Source: Picochlorum sp. 'celeri'
Taxonomy: Eukaryota > Chlorophyta > Trebouxiophyceae
Direction: 5' to 3'
Length of the DNA: 64,000 nt
NCBI GenBank assembly: GCA_010909725.1
Contig: JAACMV010000008.1
Location: forward strand, 930,001-994,000
Position 1 is the first letter of the stretch. Every line of letters begins with the position of its first letter. The position numbers were made by a program, and so were the translations under genes. Shown one piece after another: positions 33,143 to 43,597 of the stretch. The notes under the pieces are model-generated. The model saw nothing but the letters and a program-made list of their open reading frames with translations, was not told the origin of the DNA and did not search any database.

Positions 33143-34558
33143 ATGACGATGAAAACTTCTGGGGCGCGTTGGGCGATGTCGATGGCTTCACAGAGTCTCT
33201 TCGCTGTCTTGCTGCTGGGACAGTATGTGTCGTCCACACGAGCACAAGAATACCCAACGAGTTCCTATGTTGCCTTGATGTCCAACGACACACTCATCAA
33301 TGCTGATCTGTGGGACGAGGAGCCAAAAATATTCACGGCGAATTATGCATTTGAAGGCATTCAGGGGGTTGAAGGTACTACCCAAGAGGCAATTGAGGCT
33401 GCAGGTGGAACATGGATTGAAAATGTCCCAGAGGCCTGCAGCAGCATGGTGTTTCCAGTGAGAACATCCTGTCAGACACCCAGTACCGTTGCCAGCAGTT
33501 TTGGCTGGCCGACATACTATGCCGATGCCATGCCAATTGTCTTCAGTTGGCCTGTCAAAGCATCAACAGTGAAGGCAAGTGATTTTCAATTCACTCTTAA
33601 CACTGGACGAGTGGTAAGTCCCGAAGTAGCATCTATTAAGCCCAATGATGAGTGGAATGAGCGATCAACTGTAGTCGTCTTTGGCCATTTCGGCAACAGG
33701 ATCGCTCCTGGACTGCCAGGAGCAGAGTACGTAGTAAAAGTTGACATTGTAGATGATGGAACACCGTTAATGCTCGTGGGAAGAGGAGGAAGGTTATTCA
33801 ATGCTGTTGGACTCTCTTATGATGCTTCATGCTGTCCTCCATATGGTCCTGATGCCAAGGGCCCCACATTAGTTGCAGCAAAGCTGTCGTATTTCTCTGA
33901 CAAGGGTGAATACACCTCTTCAGATGGAATTGCATACCCCAACAGCTGTTCTGATCTGTATGGAGATGGCGTTCAATACCGGCTTCGAATGTATACATCA
34001 GGGGGATTTTCACCAGACGGAGTCTCTGCTCTGACACCAGATGCGTATGACACATACTTTCGAGTACATGTCAGAGTTGATGCCAGCACAACCATGACAT
34101 TGGACACGAGTGGGAAGGAATACGACATTCCTGGGGCTGGTTCCCTGACAATTCTAGGCCTTGCTGATCTAACAATTCTTGGAGAGAACGGATATAATGC
34201 TTGCTCAATATCTGATGCAGATAATTACATCGATATCTGCATGGTGGGCAGCGAAGAAGCAGCACGCAAGGTTATTGCCTTGGAACTGCCAGCAGGAAAC
34301 GCAACAGCCAACCCAAATGACTCGTACAAGCACTTGTACAATCCAGGGGGGCCAGGAACCAATCCAGCTCCCGGCGTCAACTACACCAGCCCAAGCCCCT
34401 ACACATATCAACCAGTGCGCATATCACTGGATGACCCCTTTACAGTGACTGTTCTGACTGATTCCCCAACGCCATGCCAAACCAAGATTGATCCAGGATG
34501 CTCATGCAACAAACCATTTTGGCACCCCAGAAAAAGGATGTGCATTGCTCGCCCATGA
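33143..34558 (+). CDS. Secreted protein of unknown function
   Basis: 471 residues from the ATG at 33143. The first 36 residues form a signal peptide with a hydrophobic core (SLFAVLLLGQYVSS), likely cut after STRAQ. The mature part is Cys-poor, rich in Asp, Gly and Pro. It has several sequons for N-glycosylation (NDT, NAT, NDS, NYT) and a block FSWPVKASTVKASDFQFTLN followed by a beta-rich region. The end contains CxC and CSCN clusters. I do not recognise a named family. The layout suggests a soluble periplasmic or cell-wall protein made of beta sandwiches. A G-box-bearing palindrome lies upstream. Confidence 0.6.
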   Translation: MTMKTSGARWAMSMASQSLFAVLLLGQYVSSTRAQEYPTSSYVALMSNDTLINADLWDEEPKIFTANYAFEGIQGVEGTTQEAIEAAGGTWIENVPEACSSMVFPVRTSCQTPSTVASSFGWPTYYADAMPIVFSWPVKASTVKASDFQFTLNTGRVVSPEVASIKPNDEWNERSTVVVFGHFGNRIAPGLPGAEYVVKVDIVDDGTPLMLVGRGGRLFNAVGLSYDASCCPPYGPDAKGPTLVAAKLSYFSDKGEYTSSDGIAYPNSCSDLYGDGVQYRLRMYTSGGFSPDGVSALTPDAYDTYFRVHVRVDASTTMTLDTSGKEYDIPGAGSLTILGLADLTILGENGYNACSISDADNYIDICMVGSEEAARKVIALELPAGNATANPNDSYKHLYNPGGPGTNPAPGVNYTSPSPYTYQPVRISLDDPFTVTVLTDSPTPCQTKIDPGCSCNKPFWHPRKRMCIARP

Positions 34559-34673
34559 TACCTTTGCAGAAGGCATAATGCCTATCAGTTGGCAGAATTG
34601 ATGAATATGAACCTAGCCTGTATGACTGCTATCGATACCTGATCAAGACATATGTAAATCATGATAAAGACGA

Positions 34674-36269
34674 ATGATACGAGGATCAAAGCAGAGAAAG
34701 GCATCAAGGCACGTCACGCAAAGGAATGGAGCAGCGCATGTGAAATCCTCTTCTCGTCCCCACAGTGGGAGCACTCGCCCGCAAAACAAGGACTATTTCT
34801 GGATATATTTCATTATTTTTATTCAAACTATCATTATATTGGCCCTACTTCGCATTGGCCAGGCTTCTGGAGAGAATGCGCAGAGTTTTGACCAAACGCC
34901 TCGTTTGTTGACTCACGAGTGCCACTACATCTCCTATACCTCGAGGTATCCAGCCCCTCTGGCTATCAGAAATCTAACTTTGTTGTACACAGAAAGTAAT
35001 GTCCAATCATCGCAAAGAATGCGGAAGCATTTGGAAGCATTCAAGGAGTTTATGGCCTGGCCAGGCAGAGAGATTCCACGGATGCAGCAGGACATGGGGA
35101 TACTGATTGTTGTGGGCGGAGAGGACACTTGCTCGGATGCCGTTGTGACTGCTAGAGCAATTCGAGATGGGGTCGGTAGTAGTTTGCCAATCACGATTGC
35201 GTATTATGGTGCGCGAGGGTGCTCGCCGGCAAGCCTAGAATACGCGGAGATTGCTCTGTCAACGCTTTCTGATATCTGTCTTATGGATCTCAGCATCATT
35301 GAGCACCCCCTGCATCAAAGACCCCTGAATATGATTCATCCAGAGCTTTTGTTTGGCAGTGAGGAATGGCGCGAAGCCTTCCCGAAGGGGTTGATTAGAT
35401 TGATGGCCTTGTACCATGCACCCTACAGCAGGGTTGTGCTGCTCCACGCAGGGGTGATTCCTCTTCGGGACCCTATACAACTCTTTGACTCGTATTCGTC
35501 ATCTCCTTTTTCAAGGAACAGTATATCAATTTGGAGAAATTGGGATGCAGAGTTGGATGGGGAACACATCTCCACTGTACAAGGCATGCTGGGGATGGCG
35601 AGAGGCATATTGCCTTGTTCAATTGATGTCCAGCACATGATGCTGTATAAAACTGAGAACTGGGATTGGATCGAATGGACTCTCTTTCTGTATTCGTACC
35701 CAGAATATTTTGATCAAGTGGTCGGAGATGAAGCCATAATGCAGCTTGGGTTCTCCATGGTCAATGCCACAGGGTTGCCAGAGAGGATCATCAACTGCAG
35801 CACCATGCTGCCCAGCATGCTACTCGGCAATCTGAGTTCTCCATCACGGAGAACAGTCCCCACTTGGGGACCAGTCGCAGTGATACAGTCACATCCACGT
35901 GACGGAACGCCACTTTTTCTGCATGCTTGGAATGACCTGGGGGCATTCCTCCAAGCTTTGACAGACACTGGTGCCGGTCGCCATTGGTATACAACTGGTC
36001 CGATCGAACTTGACACCGTCTCGATCATCACTGATGCCCTTGATATGATTGAGAAGAGAAAGAGAAGGGCCATCGTGACAGCGGTCACGGATGATGCGAG
36101 CAACATCGAGAATAAACTGTATATGATTGAGTCTCAGGTCTGGTGGGATCATGTCTTTGATGGCACCCAAAGAGCAGCCCACTCAATTCCTTCCGAGGAC
36201 ATGATTCATGTACAGACAGCAGTTACACATGCACGTAAATCCATGCCCTTTGTGATTGAATCAATGTAA
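34674..36269 (+). CDS. GT71-like glycosyltransferase, DXD motif lost
   Basis: 531 residues with a type II membrane topology: a basic N-terminus, then a transmembrane anchor FWIYFIIFIQTIIILALLRIG around residues 42-62. The lumenal part resembles its neighbour at 36710 and the GT71 alpha-mannosyltransferase (MNN1-like) family: VGGEDTCSDAVVTARAIRD, LPITIAYYGARGC, RLMALYHAPYSRVVLLHAGVIPLRDPIQLFDSY, HMMLYKTENW, and a QSHPRDGTPLFLHAW end. Where the family has the DXD metal site before xPLxDP, this protein reads LLHAGVIPLRDP, so both Asp residues are gone. It may be a catalytically dead or repurposed paralogue. The tandem arrangement and same strand point to an old duplication. Confidence 0.68.
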   Translation: MIRGSKQRKASRHVTQRNGAAHVKSSSRPHSGSTRPQNKDYFWIYFIIFIQTIIILALLRIGQASGENAQSFDQTPRLLTHECHYISYTSRYPAPLAIRNLTLLYTESNVQSSQRMRKHLEAFKEFMAWPGREIPRMQQDMGILIVVGGEDTCSDAVVTARAIRDGVGSSLPITIAYYGARGCSPASLEYAEIALSTLSDICLMDLSIIEHPLHQRPLNMIHPELLFGSEEWREAFPKGLIRLMALYHAPYSRVVLLHAGVIPLRDPIQLFDSYSSSPFSRNSISIWRNWDAELDGEHISTVQGMLGMARGILPCSIDVQHMMLYKTENWDWIEWTLFLYSYPEYFDQVVGDEAIMQLGFSMVNATGLPERIINCSTMLPSMLLGNLSSPSRRTVPTWGPVAVIQSHPRDGTPLFLHAWNDLGAFLQALTDTGAGRHWYTTGPIELDTVSIITDALDMIEKRKRRAIVTAVTDDASNIENKLYMIESQVWWDHVFDGTQRAAHSIPSEDMIHVQTAVTHARKSMPFVIESM

Positions 36270-36709
36270 ATGCAAATCGTCAAACGCAGTTGACCAAAGC
36301 AGCGGGATATGGACCAATGCGGGGTATACGTATGGCTGCGTCCACAGACTGATTTCATTCCCATTATATATACTCGTTAAAAGACGAAAAAAAAACATAG
36401 CATTATTATCCTCGGAATCGCGATGACAGGGGATACATGGCATTTTTGTTTTTTTCCCAGCCGTTGCGAGAAAAGAAAACTGCGCACATCATCTGACATT
36501 GAATTGAAACATGGATGATGGTAATATGCACATGTGTAGGAGACATAGATTTCTGTGCGCGTTAGGTGAGTTGGCTGGTGGCTGTCAGGGGTGGGGAGGA
36601 CCCTGCAAGGAAATTTCATGTACATCTCAATCTGATCAGGTGATGGTTTGCTCATGAGGATAACAGGAATGTAATTTGAAATACAGTGTGTGTGTTGCAA
36701 TCTATTATC
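36270..36709. other. Spacer between tandem GT71-like genes
   Basis: 440 bp. Contains an A-run near 36,388-36,397 and AT-rich sequence with the 3' flank of the first gene and the promoter of the second. The glycosyltransferase frame continues upstream of 36710 by 24 nt, but only through a GTG codon. No other feature was seen. Confidence 0.45.
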
Positions 36710-38551
36710 ATGGCTTTGCTGATGCATAAAGTCCTTCTGTTGAGGAGAGCTACTGGAGGAGAGGAGGAAAGCCTGGTCATGTATGGGCAGAGGATACATG
36801 TCGGGGATGGACACCGATATCAGAGAGACGTTGTGTCTGTAGAGGCCTTCTTGGAGGCTCGTAGGTCTAGAATGCTTGCTCTTGACTCTATGAGATATGT
36901 GGAGGAGGATGCAGCATTTTTGAATGAGACACAGGCAGAGCAGAGCCTGGAGAACCTGTTCCATAACAAGAGGGTGATTGATCCAGGTGTATTTGATGCA
37001 GAGGTTGTTAAACTTATCGAAATGAGGACGGTGAATTACATGAACTCTAAAGCTCTGGCTGCAGAGAACAGCATGCTCTTTGAAGCAAGAGATGATTCGA
37101 AATTCAAGGAAAACTTGGTCAGCATGTCCAAGCAGTGGCGGGAAGAGGCGAAATCAAAGCGTATCAATGTGCTGAGGAAAGATATTCAGCTTTTTGAACA
37201 GTTTCTTAAAACGAGTGAGAGCGTCCGAAAGTATTGGAATACCCAACTTGGTGATGGGGTCATCCAGGAAAGAGGTGTTGTCATGAGTGTAGGGGGGAAA
37301 ACTGCTCTTGTCAATGCATTTGCATCTATTACGACTCTACGACAGGTAGGATGTAGCCTGCCCATTGCCATATTTTATTACGGAGACGAAGAGTTTGGAG
37401 CTGCCACAAAACAATATTTCAGCAAACATTTTGAGGGGTTGTTTTTTGAGGACTTGGAAAAGTCTGGACTGCCCCGTCATCATTGGAGGTTAGAGAGCCA
37501 TTTATCTCGACGAGAACTAGGTTACATGATCAAAATCGCATCCATGTATAAATCTCCATTCCGACATATGCTGTTTATGGACTCTGATGCGATGCCTTTA
37601 CAGGATCCATCAAAGTTGTTTGAGACTGAATCCTACACAAGGTTTGGCAACATATTTTTTCAAGATTTTTGGCAAGATCCTGTTGCTTTGTGGAGGTTGC
37701 TAAAGATCAAGGAGGATCCATGGGCAGGTGCGGATTCTGATATCACACAACTTTCTGAGGAAGAAAGGCTTGGCTTGCCATACCAGGGCGAATCTGGCTA
37801 TGTGTTGATCGACAAGGCACGTCACTGGAAAGTGCTTGAATGGCTTTTGTTTCTCAATACACATGACGCTGTATATCGATTTGCCTTGGGTGATAAGGAC
37901 ACGTTTCGACTGAGCTTTTATTTTGCTGGAATGCTCGACCACTACAACCATAGCCCTTTCACTCCAGCATTACCATTGAATCAAGCCGAAGACTGGGGCA
38001 GGCAGCGGGCAGGAGATACAGAACAGAATGAAGTTATCCGATTCAGATGTTTGGGAATGCTCCAACTGCACCCAGAGGATGGCACAGCCTTGTTCCATCA
38101 CAGGACAGCTGATGCAAAATTTCGGCCTGGAGGGCAGTCTGCCTATAGAACACCAATCACACATACAAGTGGACCCATCTCATCACAACAGGCTAGCATC
38201 ATGAATTTTGGAGCACCAGGTTTCAGCATCTATAAAACAGGCGATCGCATTGTGTGGGGTCTCAAAGACAGTTCAACCTGGGTGTTTCCTTGTTCATCCA
38301 GAGACCCAGGCTTCCAGTCAGCACATGCTACAAGATTCCCATTGAGACAAGATGAGACAGTTATACCTGGATGCCTTTGTAGTCCAGAGCGTTTGGACGA
38401 TATCAACAGTCGCTGTGCATTGTTGAACAGGACTGATGTCCTGGAGAATCCAAGCCTGATTCCTATTGTGCAGCTTCCTGAAAATTCAAACATGTTCCAG
38501 ATTTCCCAAATGGAGATTCGAGCATTAAATTTGATACCATTTATAGAATAA
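36710..38551 (+). CDS. GT71 alpha-mannosyltransferase-like (MNN1 family) glycosyltransferase
   Basis: 613 residues from the ATG at 36710 (MALLMHKVLLLRRATGG). The GT71 core is clear: VSVGGKTALVNAFASITTLR, LPIAIFYYGDEEF, RELGYMIKIASMYKSPFRHM, then LFMDSDAMPLQDPSKLF with an intact DSD metal site, followed by GNIFFQDFW, YQGESGYVLIDKARHW and DKDTFRLSFYF. Members add mannose or related sugars to glycoproteins in the Golgi. The N-terminus is only weakly hydrophobic, so the membrane anchor is either short or lies in an unrecognised upstream exon. It ends 22 bp from the convergent malic enzyme stop. Confidence 0.78.
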   Translation: MALLMHKVLLLRRATGGEEESLVMYGQRIHVGDGHRYQRDVVSVEAFLEARRSRMLALDSMRYVEEDAAFLNETQAEQSLENLFHNKRVIDPGVFDAEVVKLIEMRTVNYMNSKALAAENSMLFEARDDSKFKENLVSMSKQWREEAKSKRINVLRKDIQLFEQFLKTSESVRKYWNTQLGDGVIQERGVVMSVGGKTALVNAFASITTLRQVGCSLPIAIFYYGDEEFGAATKQYFSKHFEGLFFEDLEKSGLPRHHWRLESHLSRRELGYMIKIASMYKSPFRHMLFMDSDAMPLQDPSKLFETESYTRFGNIFFQDFWQDPVALWRLLKIKEDPWAGADSDITQLSEEERLGLPYQGESGYVLIDKARHWKVLEWLLFLNTHDAVYRFALGDKDTFRLSFYFAGMLDHYNHSPFTPALPLNQAEDWGRQRAGDTEQNEVIRFRCLGMLQLHPEDGTALFHHRTADAKFRPGGQSAYRTPITHTSGPISSQQASIMNFGAPGFSIYKTGDRIVWGLKDSSTWVFPCSSRDPGFQSAHATRFPLRQDETVIPGCLCSPERLDDINSRCALLNRTDVLENPSLIPIVQLPENSNMFQISQMEIRALNLIPFIE

Positions 38552-38573
38552 ATCTCAAAAAATGCTGAATATT

Positions 38574-40565
38574 TTATTGTACATCTGAGAGGCGAGGAGA
38601 AACCAGTGGCTTGTATTCTGGCCAATACATGTTACTCTTGATGTACCGCCTTAGCTCCTTGTCTCCCTTTTCCAGTGCTTGAATCAGCAGCTGATTTATA
38701 ACATTACCCTCCTCATGAGCTGCCTTGATCACTTCTTCTGCCACATGACAACTGATTTTTCGAATGTCATGCAAATCAGGATACACTTGGCCTTTTGCAA
38801 CCTCCTCTGCTGTAATCATATCTCTCAGGGATTCAGCAGCAGCAACAATCATGTTGTCAGAAACGACATTTCCTCTCGCCAAAAATGCACCGAGAGCAAT
38901 CCCAGGGAAAATATACATATTGTTTGCTTGGCTCGCGTGGAAGGTCTTGCCACCAATGGTCACGTCTGGCTGGGGACTTCCACAAGAAAATATAGCACGC
39001 TCCCCACAAATTCTTCGAACCGCCTCATGTGTACACTCCAGCCTCGATGTCGGATTTGACATTGGCATGATGATTGGCCTTTCGGTAGAATTGGACATCA
39101 ATGTCAATATGTCATCCGTGAAAAGGCGCCCAGCTCCTGTCAGTCCAAGCAATGCAGTTGGCTTGACCCTTTTGACGACATCAAGGAGGGGATCACCACT
39201 CTTGACCTGACCATCTTCCTCTCGCGCCAAAAATCGAATAGCATCCTCTAAATCGGGTCTCGATTGGGTCACCAGTCCGTTCACATCGAAAATATAAAGC
39301 CTCGATGTGGCCTCTCGATGGGTCAGCCCATGCTTCATCATCATGCGAATGATCATCGTCGCCACACCAACCCCAGCGCTCCCTGTTCCCATGACGACAA
39401 CTTTTTCCTCTGTAATAGCCGATGCAGGCTTTCCCTTCACCTGTAAGGCACCAATCAGGCCAGCTGATGCAGCAGCTGCAGTTCCCTGAATATCATCGTT
39501 AAATACACAGTGCAGGTCCCTATACCTCTCCAATAACACTCGAGCGTGATCGGAGCTGAAATCCTCGAATTGAACCACCGCACGAGGCCATCGATTCGTC
39601 ACCGCATTCATGAATTCGTCCATCAGTGCAAAGTACTCATCACCCATCAGCCTAGGGTGTTTCATCCCCATGTACCCCGTATCTTCTCGCAGCTCCTTAT
39701 TATTTGTGCCCACATCGATAACGCATGGTAGTACATTGCGAGGATCAAAGCCACCCGCAGCAACGTACAAGTCCAGCTTTCCAACGGGAATGCCAAGCCC
39801 GTTTGCTCCTAGGTCGCCCAAGCCTAAGATCCTCGATCCATCCGTCACAACAATGGCGCTCACTTCATCGGAGGGCCAATTATACATCATAGTCGACATT
39901 TGCCCCTGCATAAAAGTATTTACTTGAGATTTCATGCACAGGTACCAGTCAAATAATATACCCTAACTCACCTTGTCGGCAGAACAAAAAAACATCCCTC
40001 GAGGCCTCCTGTACAACTTGTGATAATTCTTACAAACATGCCCCACTGTTGGTGTGTACACAATAGGCGCCATCTCCACAAAATTATCCACTAATAGCCT
40101 GTAAAATAATGTCTCATTCCTATCCTGCAGCTCCGTCAGCATGGTCCATTTTCGAAGCATATCGTCAGTTACTCCAGTCGTCTCAGGGTCCTCAGCAACC
40201 AAACCAGGCCCAGACCCAGACAAATACCTTGCCATATTCCTCTCCAATTGCTCTTCCATCGTCAAAACACGAGGTGGCAGTAACCCACGCAGCCCCAAGC
40301 GTTCTCTCTCCACCAGAGAGTGCCCAGTGCCTTTGTTGAACACTGGGTCATGCAAAACATCCAGCCCACGTGACCGAGAGATCACACAATCGGACACATC
40401 GGTGGCATGATACACTGTAGAAGGAAGATCGCTTTTATACGCTTTTTGTATAGCATCGAAGATTGAAGATGAACCAGAAGAGCACCGTGCGGCCTCACAC
40501 AGAAACCCAATACCTCCCCTACTCTCAACCCAAACAGATGCTGACAGCAATCGTTTCCTAATCAT
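38574..40565 (-). CDS. NAD(P)-dependent malic enzyme
   Basis: Two exons, 39972-40565 and 38574-39905, joined across a 66-nt intron (GTGAGT donor, TATGCAG acceptor, phase 0) to give 641 residues. The enzyme oxidatively decarboxylates malate to pyruvate, yielding NAD(P)H. Seen: IVYTPTVGHVCKNYHKLYRRPRG, VVTDGSRILGLGDLGANGLG, GMKHPRLMG, CVFNDDIQGTA, the Rossmann motif VVMGTGSAGVGVATM and IMPMSNPTSRLECT. The N-terminus MIRKRLLSASVWVESRGG is basic and Ser-rich, suiting a mitochondrial or plastid presequence. Choice between NAD and NADP forms cannot be made from motifs alone. The gene diverges from the PsbP-domain gene across 212 bp, which includes a 12-bp palindrome AGTACTAGTACT at 40740-40751. Confidence 0.92.
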
Positions 40566-40777
40566 AATTTATAGAGGATTATTACACATCACTATGAATT
40601 TATTTGATATGACAAGCTTTGGGTTTGGGTCTGCGAATCATGACCGTAAAAAGAACATTACATACCTTATCTGGATGTGCTGATATGCTGGGAATGCTGT
40701 CCTCTGGGTGTATAATTTATTGCATAATTTATTTCACACAGTACTAGTACTAGTTTTGACGGGATCAATCAAGCAGT

Positions 40778-41665
40778 ATGTCGGTGCGATGCTGTTGCAC
40801 GGGTAGAGTGGGGGTGAGTGCCTCTGCCCAGCCTTTGATGTCAAGCAGAAAGAATGCTTTGCTGCGATCGAACAGCAGGCAGGTTGTGATTTGTTCTAGT
40901 AACATTATAGAATCTGGGGATGCAATGCCGGTGACCCGTCGAGGGGTGTCCTTGCTCCTGCTGGGAATGACCATGGTATCTTCGTCAGAGCAGGCTGTGA
41001 TTGCAGCAGAGAATGGTTCTGCAGAACAGGGATTTAAATATTTGAAAGATGAAACTTTAGCATATTCATTCGAGTACCCGGTGGCGACCAGTTCTGGTGC
41101 TGCCTTGCCACTGGTCCTCTCTAGGAAGCCAGAAAGGTATTCGTCTGCTGCACCCCTGACAGCAGATGCGCGGCAGAGGATTGTGTGTGAATTAGTGAGT
41201 TTGAAAGATGCTGTGACTGTGTCAGTGTCGGTGGGTCCTCCTGCGGGATCATTGAGGACGACGAAGCAGGAGGATTGGACAGCAAGGCAGATTGCTGAGC
41301 AGGTTCTTGTGGACAGATCCACTGGAAGAGTGACATCTGGGCAACGCGTGAGTCTCTCTAGCGTTGAAGACGCGTTTTTTGTTGAAAAGAATGGTATTCA
41401 ATACTGCGTGTATGAGCATATTTCGCAGGGCTCCCCAACACTGTTGAATGCAGAGAATGAAACCTATCGCCATGCCAGGGCAGTCACTGCTGCTCGGCCA
41501 GGCCTGGATGGGCAGACCTTCCTCTATACATTGAATGTATCATGTCCACAAGATAAATGGGGAGATTTGCAGGAACCTTTCCAAAAGACTGTAGACTCGT
41601 TCACATTGATCGAGCCTGGAAAGGATTATGTCCCACCAAATCAGGATCCATGGAGATTCTTCTGA
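40778..41665 (+). CDS. PsbP-domain thylakoid lumen protein
   Basis: 295 residues from the ATG at 40778. The bipartite leader has a Ser/Arg-rich stroma-targeting part, then TRRGVSLLLLGMTMVSSSEQAVIAA, a twin-arginine type lumen signal ending in an Ala-rich cleavage site around residue 76. The mature part is a PsbP fold: GFKYLKDETLAYSFEYPV near its start and a C-terminus GKDYVPPNQDPWRFF typical of PsbP-domain (PPD) proteins rather than the true oxygen-evolving complex PsbP. PPD proteins assist photosystem assembly or lumen functions. The leader type shows a primary green plastid. A TGTAA signal follows at 41704-41708. Confidence 0.85.
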   Translation: MSVRCCCTGRVGVSASAQPLMSSRKNALLRSNSRQVVICSSNIIESGDAMPVTRRGVSLLLLGMTMVSSSEQAVIAAENGSAEQGFKYLKDETLAYSFEYPVATSSGAALPLVLSRKPERYSSAAPLTADARQRIVCELVSLKDAVTVSVSVGPPAGSLRTTKQEDWTARQIAEQVLVDRSTGRVTSGQRVSLSSVEDAFFVEKNGIQYCVYEHISQGSPTLLNAENETYRHARAVTAARPGLDGQTFLYTLNVSCPQDKWGDLQEPFQKTVDSFTLIEPGKDYVPPNQDPWRFF

Positions 41666-41770
41666 TGACTGTTTCCTGCAAAGTGGCTCTATAGATCATC
41701 TCATGTAATAAAGAATCTTACAACAAAAGCAAACACACAAATAAGCCATTATTTGTGTTCTATCATGTGA

Positions 41771-43597
41771 TTAGCAAAACAAAGGGAATGGTGGTGCTGG
41801 CTTGATAAATGACTCTGTTTTACTCTCAAGAGCCTTCTCAATCAGGGATATTGGCACATGTATAATGGCAGGCTCGCCATCTGCTGGCGTTACCCCTGAT
41901 GACCATATGTGAGGTGACCAGATTTTTTTGCCAGTGGAAGCATGCTCCATCCTTGAAGAAATGGCATGCAGCAAACCTCCAAACATTTTCTCAGCAATCA
42001 CAATGCTCTCAGCAGTGTGAGATCTGGATATGGCTGACGCATTGTTCTGGGACTTGGCCAGAGGAGCTTTGCGTTCCGCTTGATTGGTGTACGCCTCCAA
42101 CAAAGCCTCCCTGCTGTTCTCGATCCTCTCTTCGACCTTTTCTAAATCCATGAGAGATACAGGAGATGATGGCATCTCTGTCAGTGCTTGCAGTGCTTCT
42201 TTCTCGTCAAGGCTGGTCAGAATTGCCATATTATGCATTGTCTTGGGGGCAAAAAACTGATCATCTTCCTCCTGTGCAAACGTCTTCCAGCCACCAACAT
42301 CCGATTCCATCATATCTACCTCAGTATCCACAGCGAATTCTGCATTATTGAAAATTGCCGCCCTCTTGGCTGCTCGCCGTGGTCGTGTGCGGCGAGTTTC
42401 CTGCTGCTCATTCTCCTCCGAATCCTCCTCTGATTTCTTCCCACTCTCTTCGTCTTCCTCCGTGGAATGGTTCCTTTTACTTCGGACTTTCCGCCCGAGA
42501 CGTTGCTGCCTTGACTCGCTACCCTCCTCTCCAACAGACTTTTTTCCTCGAGACTTCCTCCTCTTCCCCACAGTATCCTCACCTGTGATCGCTCCATCAA
42601 CCTGTAAACTTGGCGTCTCGACCGCGAGCGGTTGAGAGTTCCTTCCGAAATCCCCCACTGAAGCAGGTGGCACATCATAGTCCTCAGTTGTGATGATTCG
42701 ATTTCTGATGCCATTCTTGGGTACCCACGCCCCTTCTCCATGATATCTCCAATCCTTTCCCTTGTAGGATCCATACCATATCCTCTCACAATATTTAGGC
42801 AACCATAGAGACGGTATACTATGCTCAAAACCCGCAAACTCGACGAGAATTTTCTCTTTATTTTCCTTCAAAACTCTCGCACGATACCAATGGCCTCCTT
42901 GCTGCACCATTGGGAGCTTTGGAATACGAGGGGCTCCCTTCCGACCTCCCTTTGACTTTCTCAAAACCCCTCTCTCGCTATTATTGTTCTTATCCACAGA
43001 AGCCTGCTGCACATCCTCACCATCTGGGGCTGCTTTTGGCCTACCCTTCCTCGACCGTGCCTTCACACCATGGTCGCTATTATTGTTGTTTTTCTCTGTG
43101 TCGGATGAACCCTTTCTGGATAAAAATGGACTAGCAGACACTTTATCTGGCTCTGCCACCACCCTCTGTGACTTCTTCCGAGAACCTACAGTGCCTTCCC
43201 CATCATCCTCTCCCCCTCCCTTGGGACCCTTGTCCTGTTGCTTCTTACCACCGCCCTTCTTCCTCTTTTGCTGCCGCTCCAGCGCCCCTCCATTACCGAG
43301 AGAAGACTCTGCTAAATTTGACTTTTGCCTCCGTGACCTCGTTCTGAACATAGGAGATGTTGCATTCAACTCCTGATGCAATTTCCATGCAATCTCCTCA
43401 TCACTCAACAGCGTGGAATCCTCTTCCTCCGCTCTGCTACTCGTCCCACTTCCATTCAACACCCGTGTATTCACCGCAGCTAACCTCTTCTCCACCACTC
43501 CAGAATCATCCACGACATTGGCGCTCTTTTCCACACGTCCCTTGGCAGCCGTGTCAACACCACCTCCTTCGCCAGACTCTTTTGAAGCGCCTGCCAT
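41771..43597 (-). CDS. Nuclear protein with Tudor/chromo-barrel-like domain
   Basis: 608 residues; the first ATG is at 43595-43597 (MAGASKESGEGGG). The protein is largely disordered, with Ser/Lys/Arg tracts and several KKSxGKK or RKKS patches that look like nuclear localisation signals. One folded unit is clear near residues 225-295: GGHWYRARVLKENKEKILVE, FAGFEHSIPSLWLPKYCERIWYG and YKGKDWRYHGEGAWVPK, resembling Tudor or chromo-barrel domains that read histone marks. The C-terminal part has a helical region (SPVSLMDLEKVEERIENSRE). It is likely a chromatin-associated protein; the family name is not certain. A PWWP domain is an alternative reading. Confidence 0.55.
   Translation of the reverse strand: MAGASKESGEGGGVDTAAKGRVEKSANVVDDSGVVEKRLAAVNTRVLNGSGTSSRAEEEDSTLLSDEEIAWKLHQELNATSPMFRTRSRRQKSNLAESSLGNGGALERQQKRKKGGGKKQQDKGPKGGGEDDGEGTVGSRKKSQRVVAEPDKVSASPFLSRKGSSDTEKNNNNSDHGVKARSRKGRPKAAPDGEDVQQASVDKNNNSERGVLRKSKGGRKGAPRIPKLPMVQQGGHWYRARVLKENKEKILVEFAGFEHSIPSLWLPKYCERIWYGSYKGKDWRYHGEGAWVPKNGIRNRIITTEDYDVPPASVGDFGRNSQPLAVETPSLQVDGAITGEDTVGKRRKSRGKKSVGEEGSESRQQRLGRKVRSKRNHSTEEDEESGKKSEEDSEENEQQETRRTRPRRAAKRAAIFNNAEFAVDTEVDMMESDVGGWKTFAQEEDDQFFAPKTMHNMAILTSLDEKEALQALTEMPSSPVSLMDLEKVEERIENSREALLEAYTNQAERKAPLAKSQNNASAISRSHTAESIVIAEKMFGGLLHAISSRMEHASTGKKIWSPHIWSSGVTPADGEPAIIHVPISLIEKALESKTESFIKPAPPFPLFC

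Noticed and set aside
36377..36964. Minus-strand 195-codon frame overlapping the GT71 gene start
   Set aside because: His-, Ser- and Pro-rich content typical of an antisense shadow, no known motif, and it overlaps a well-supported gene.
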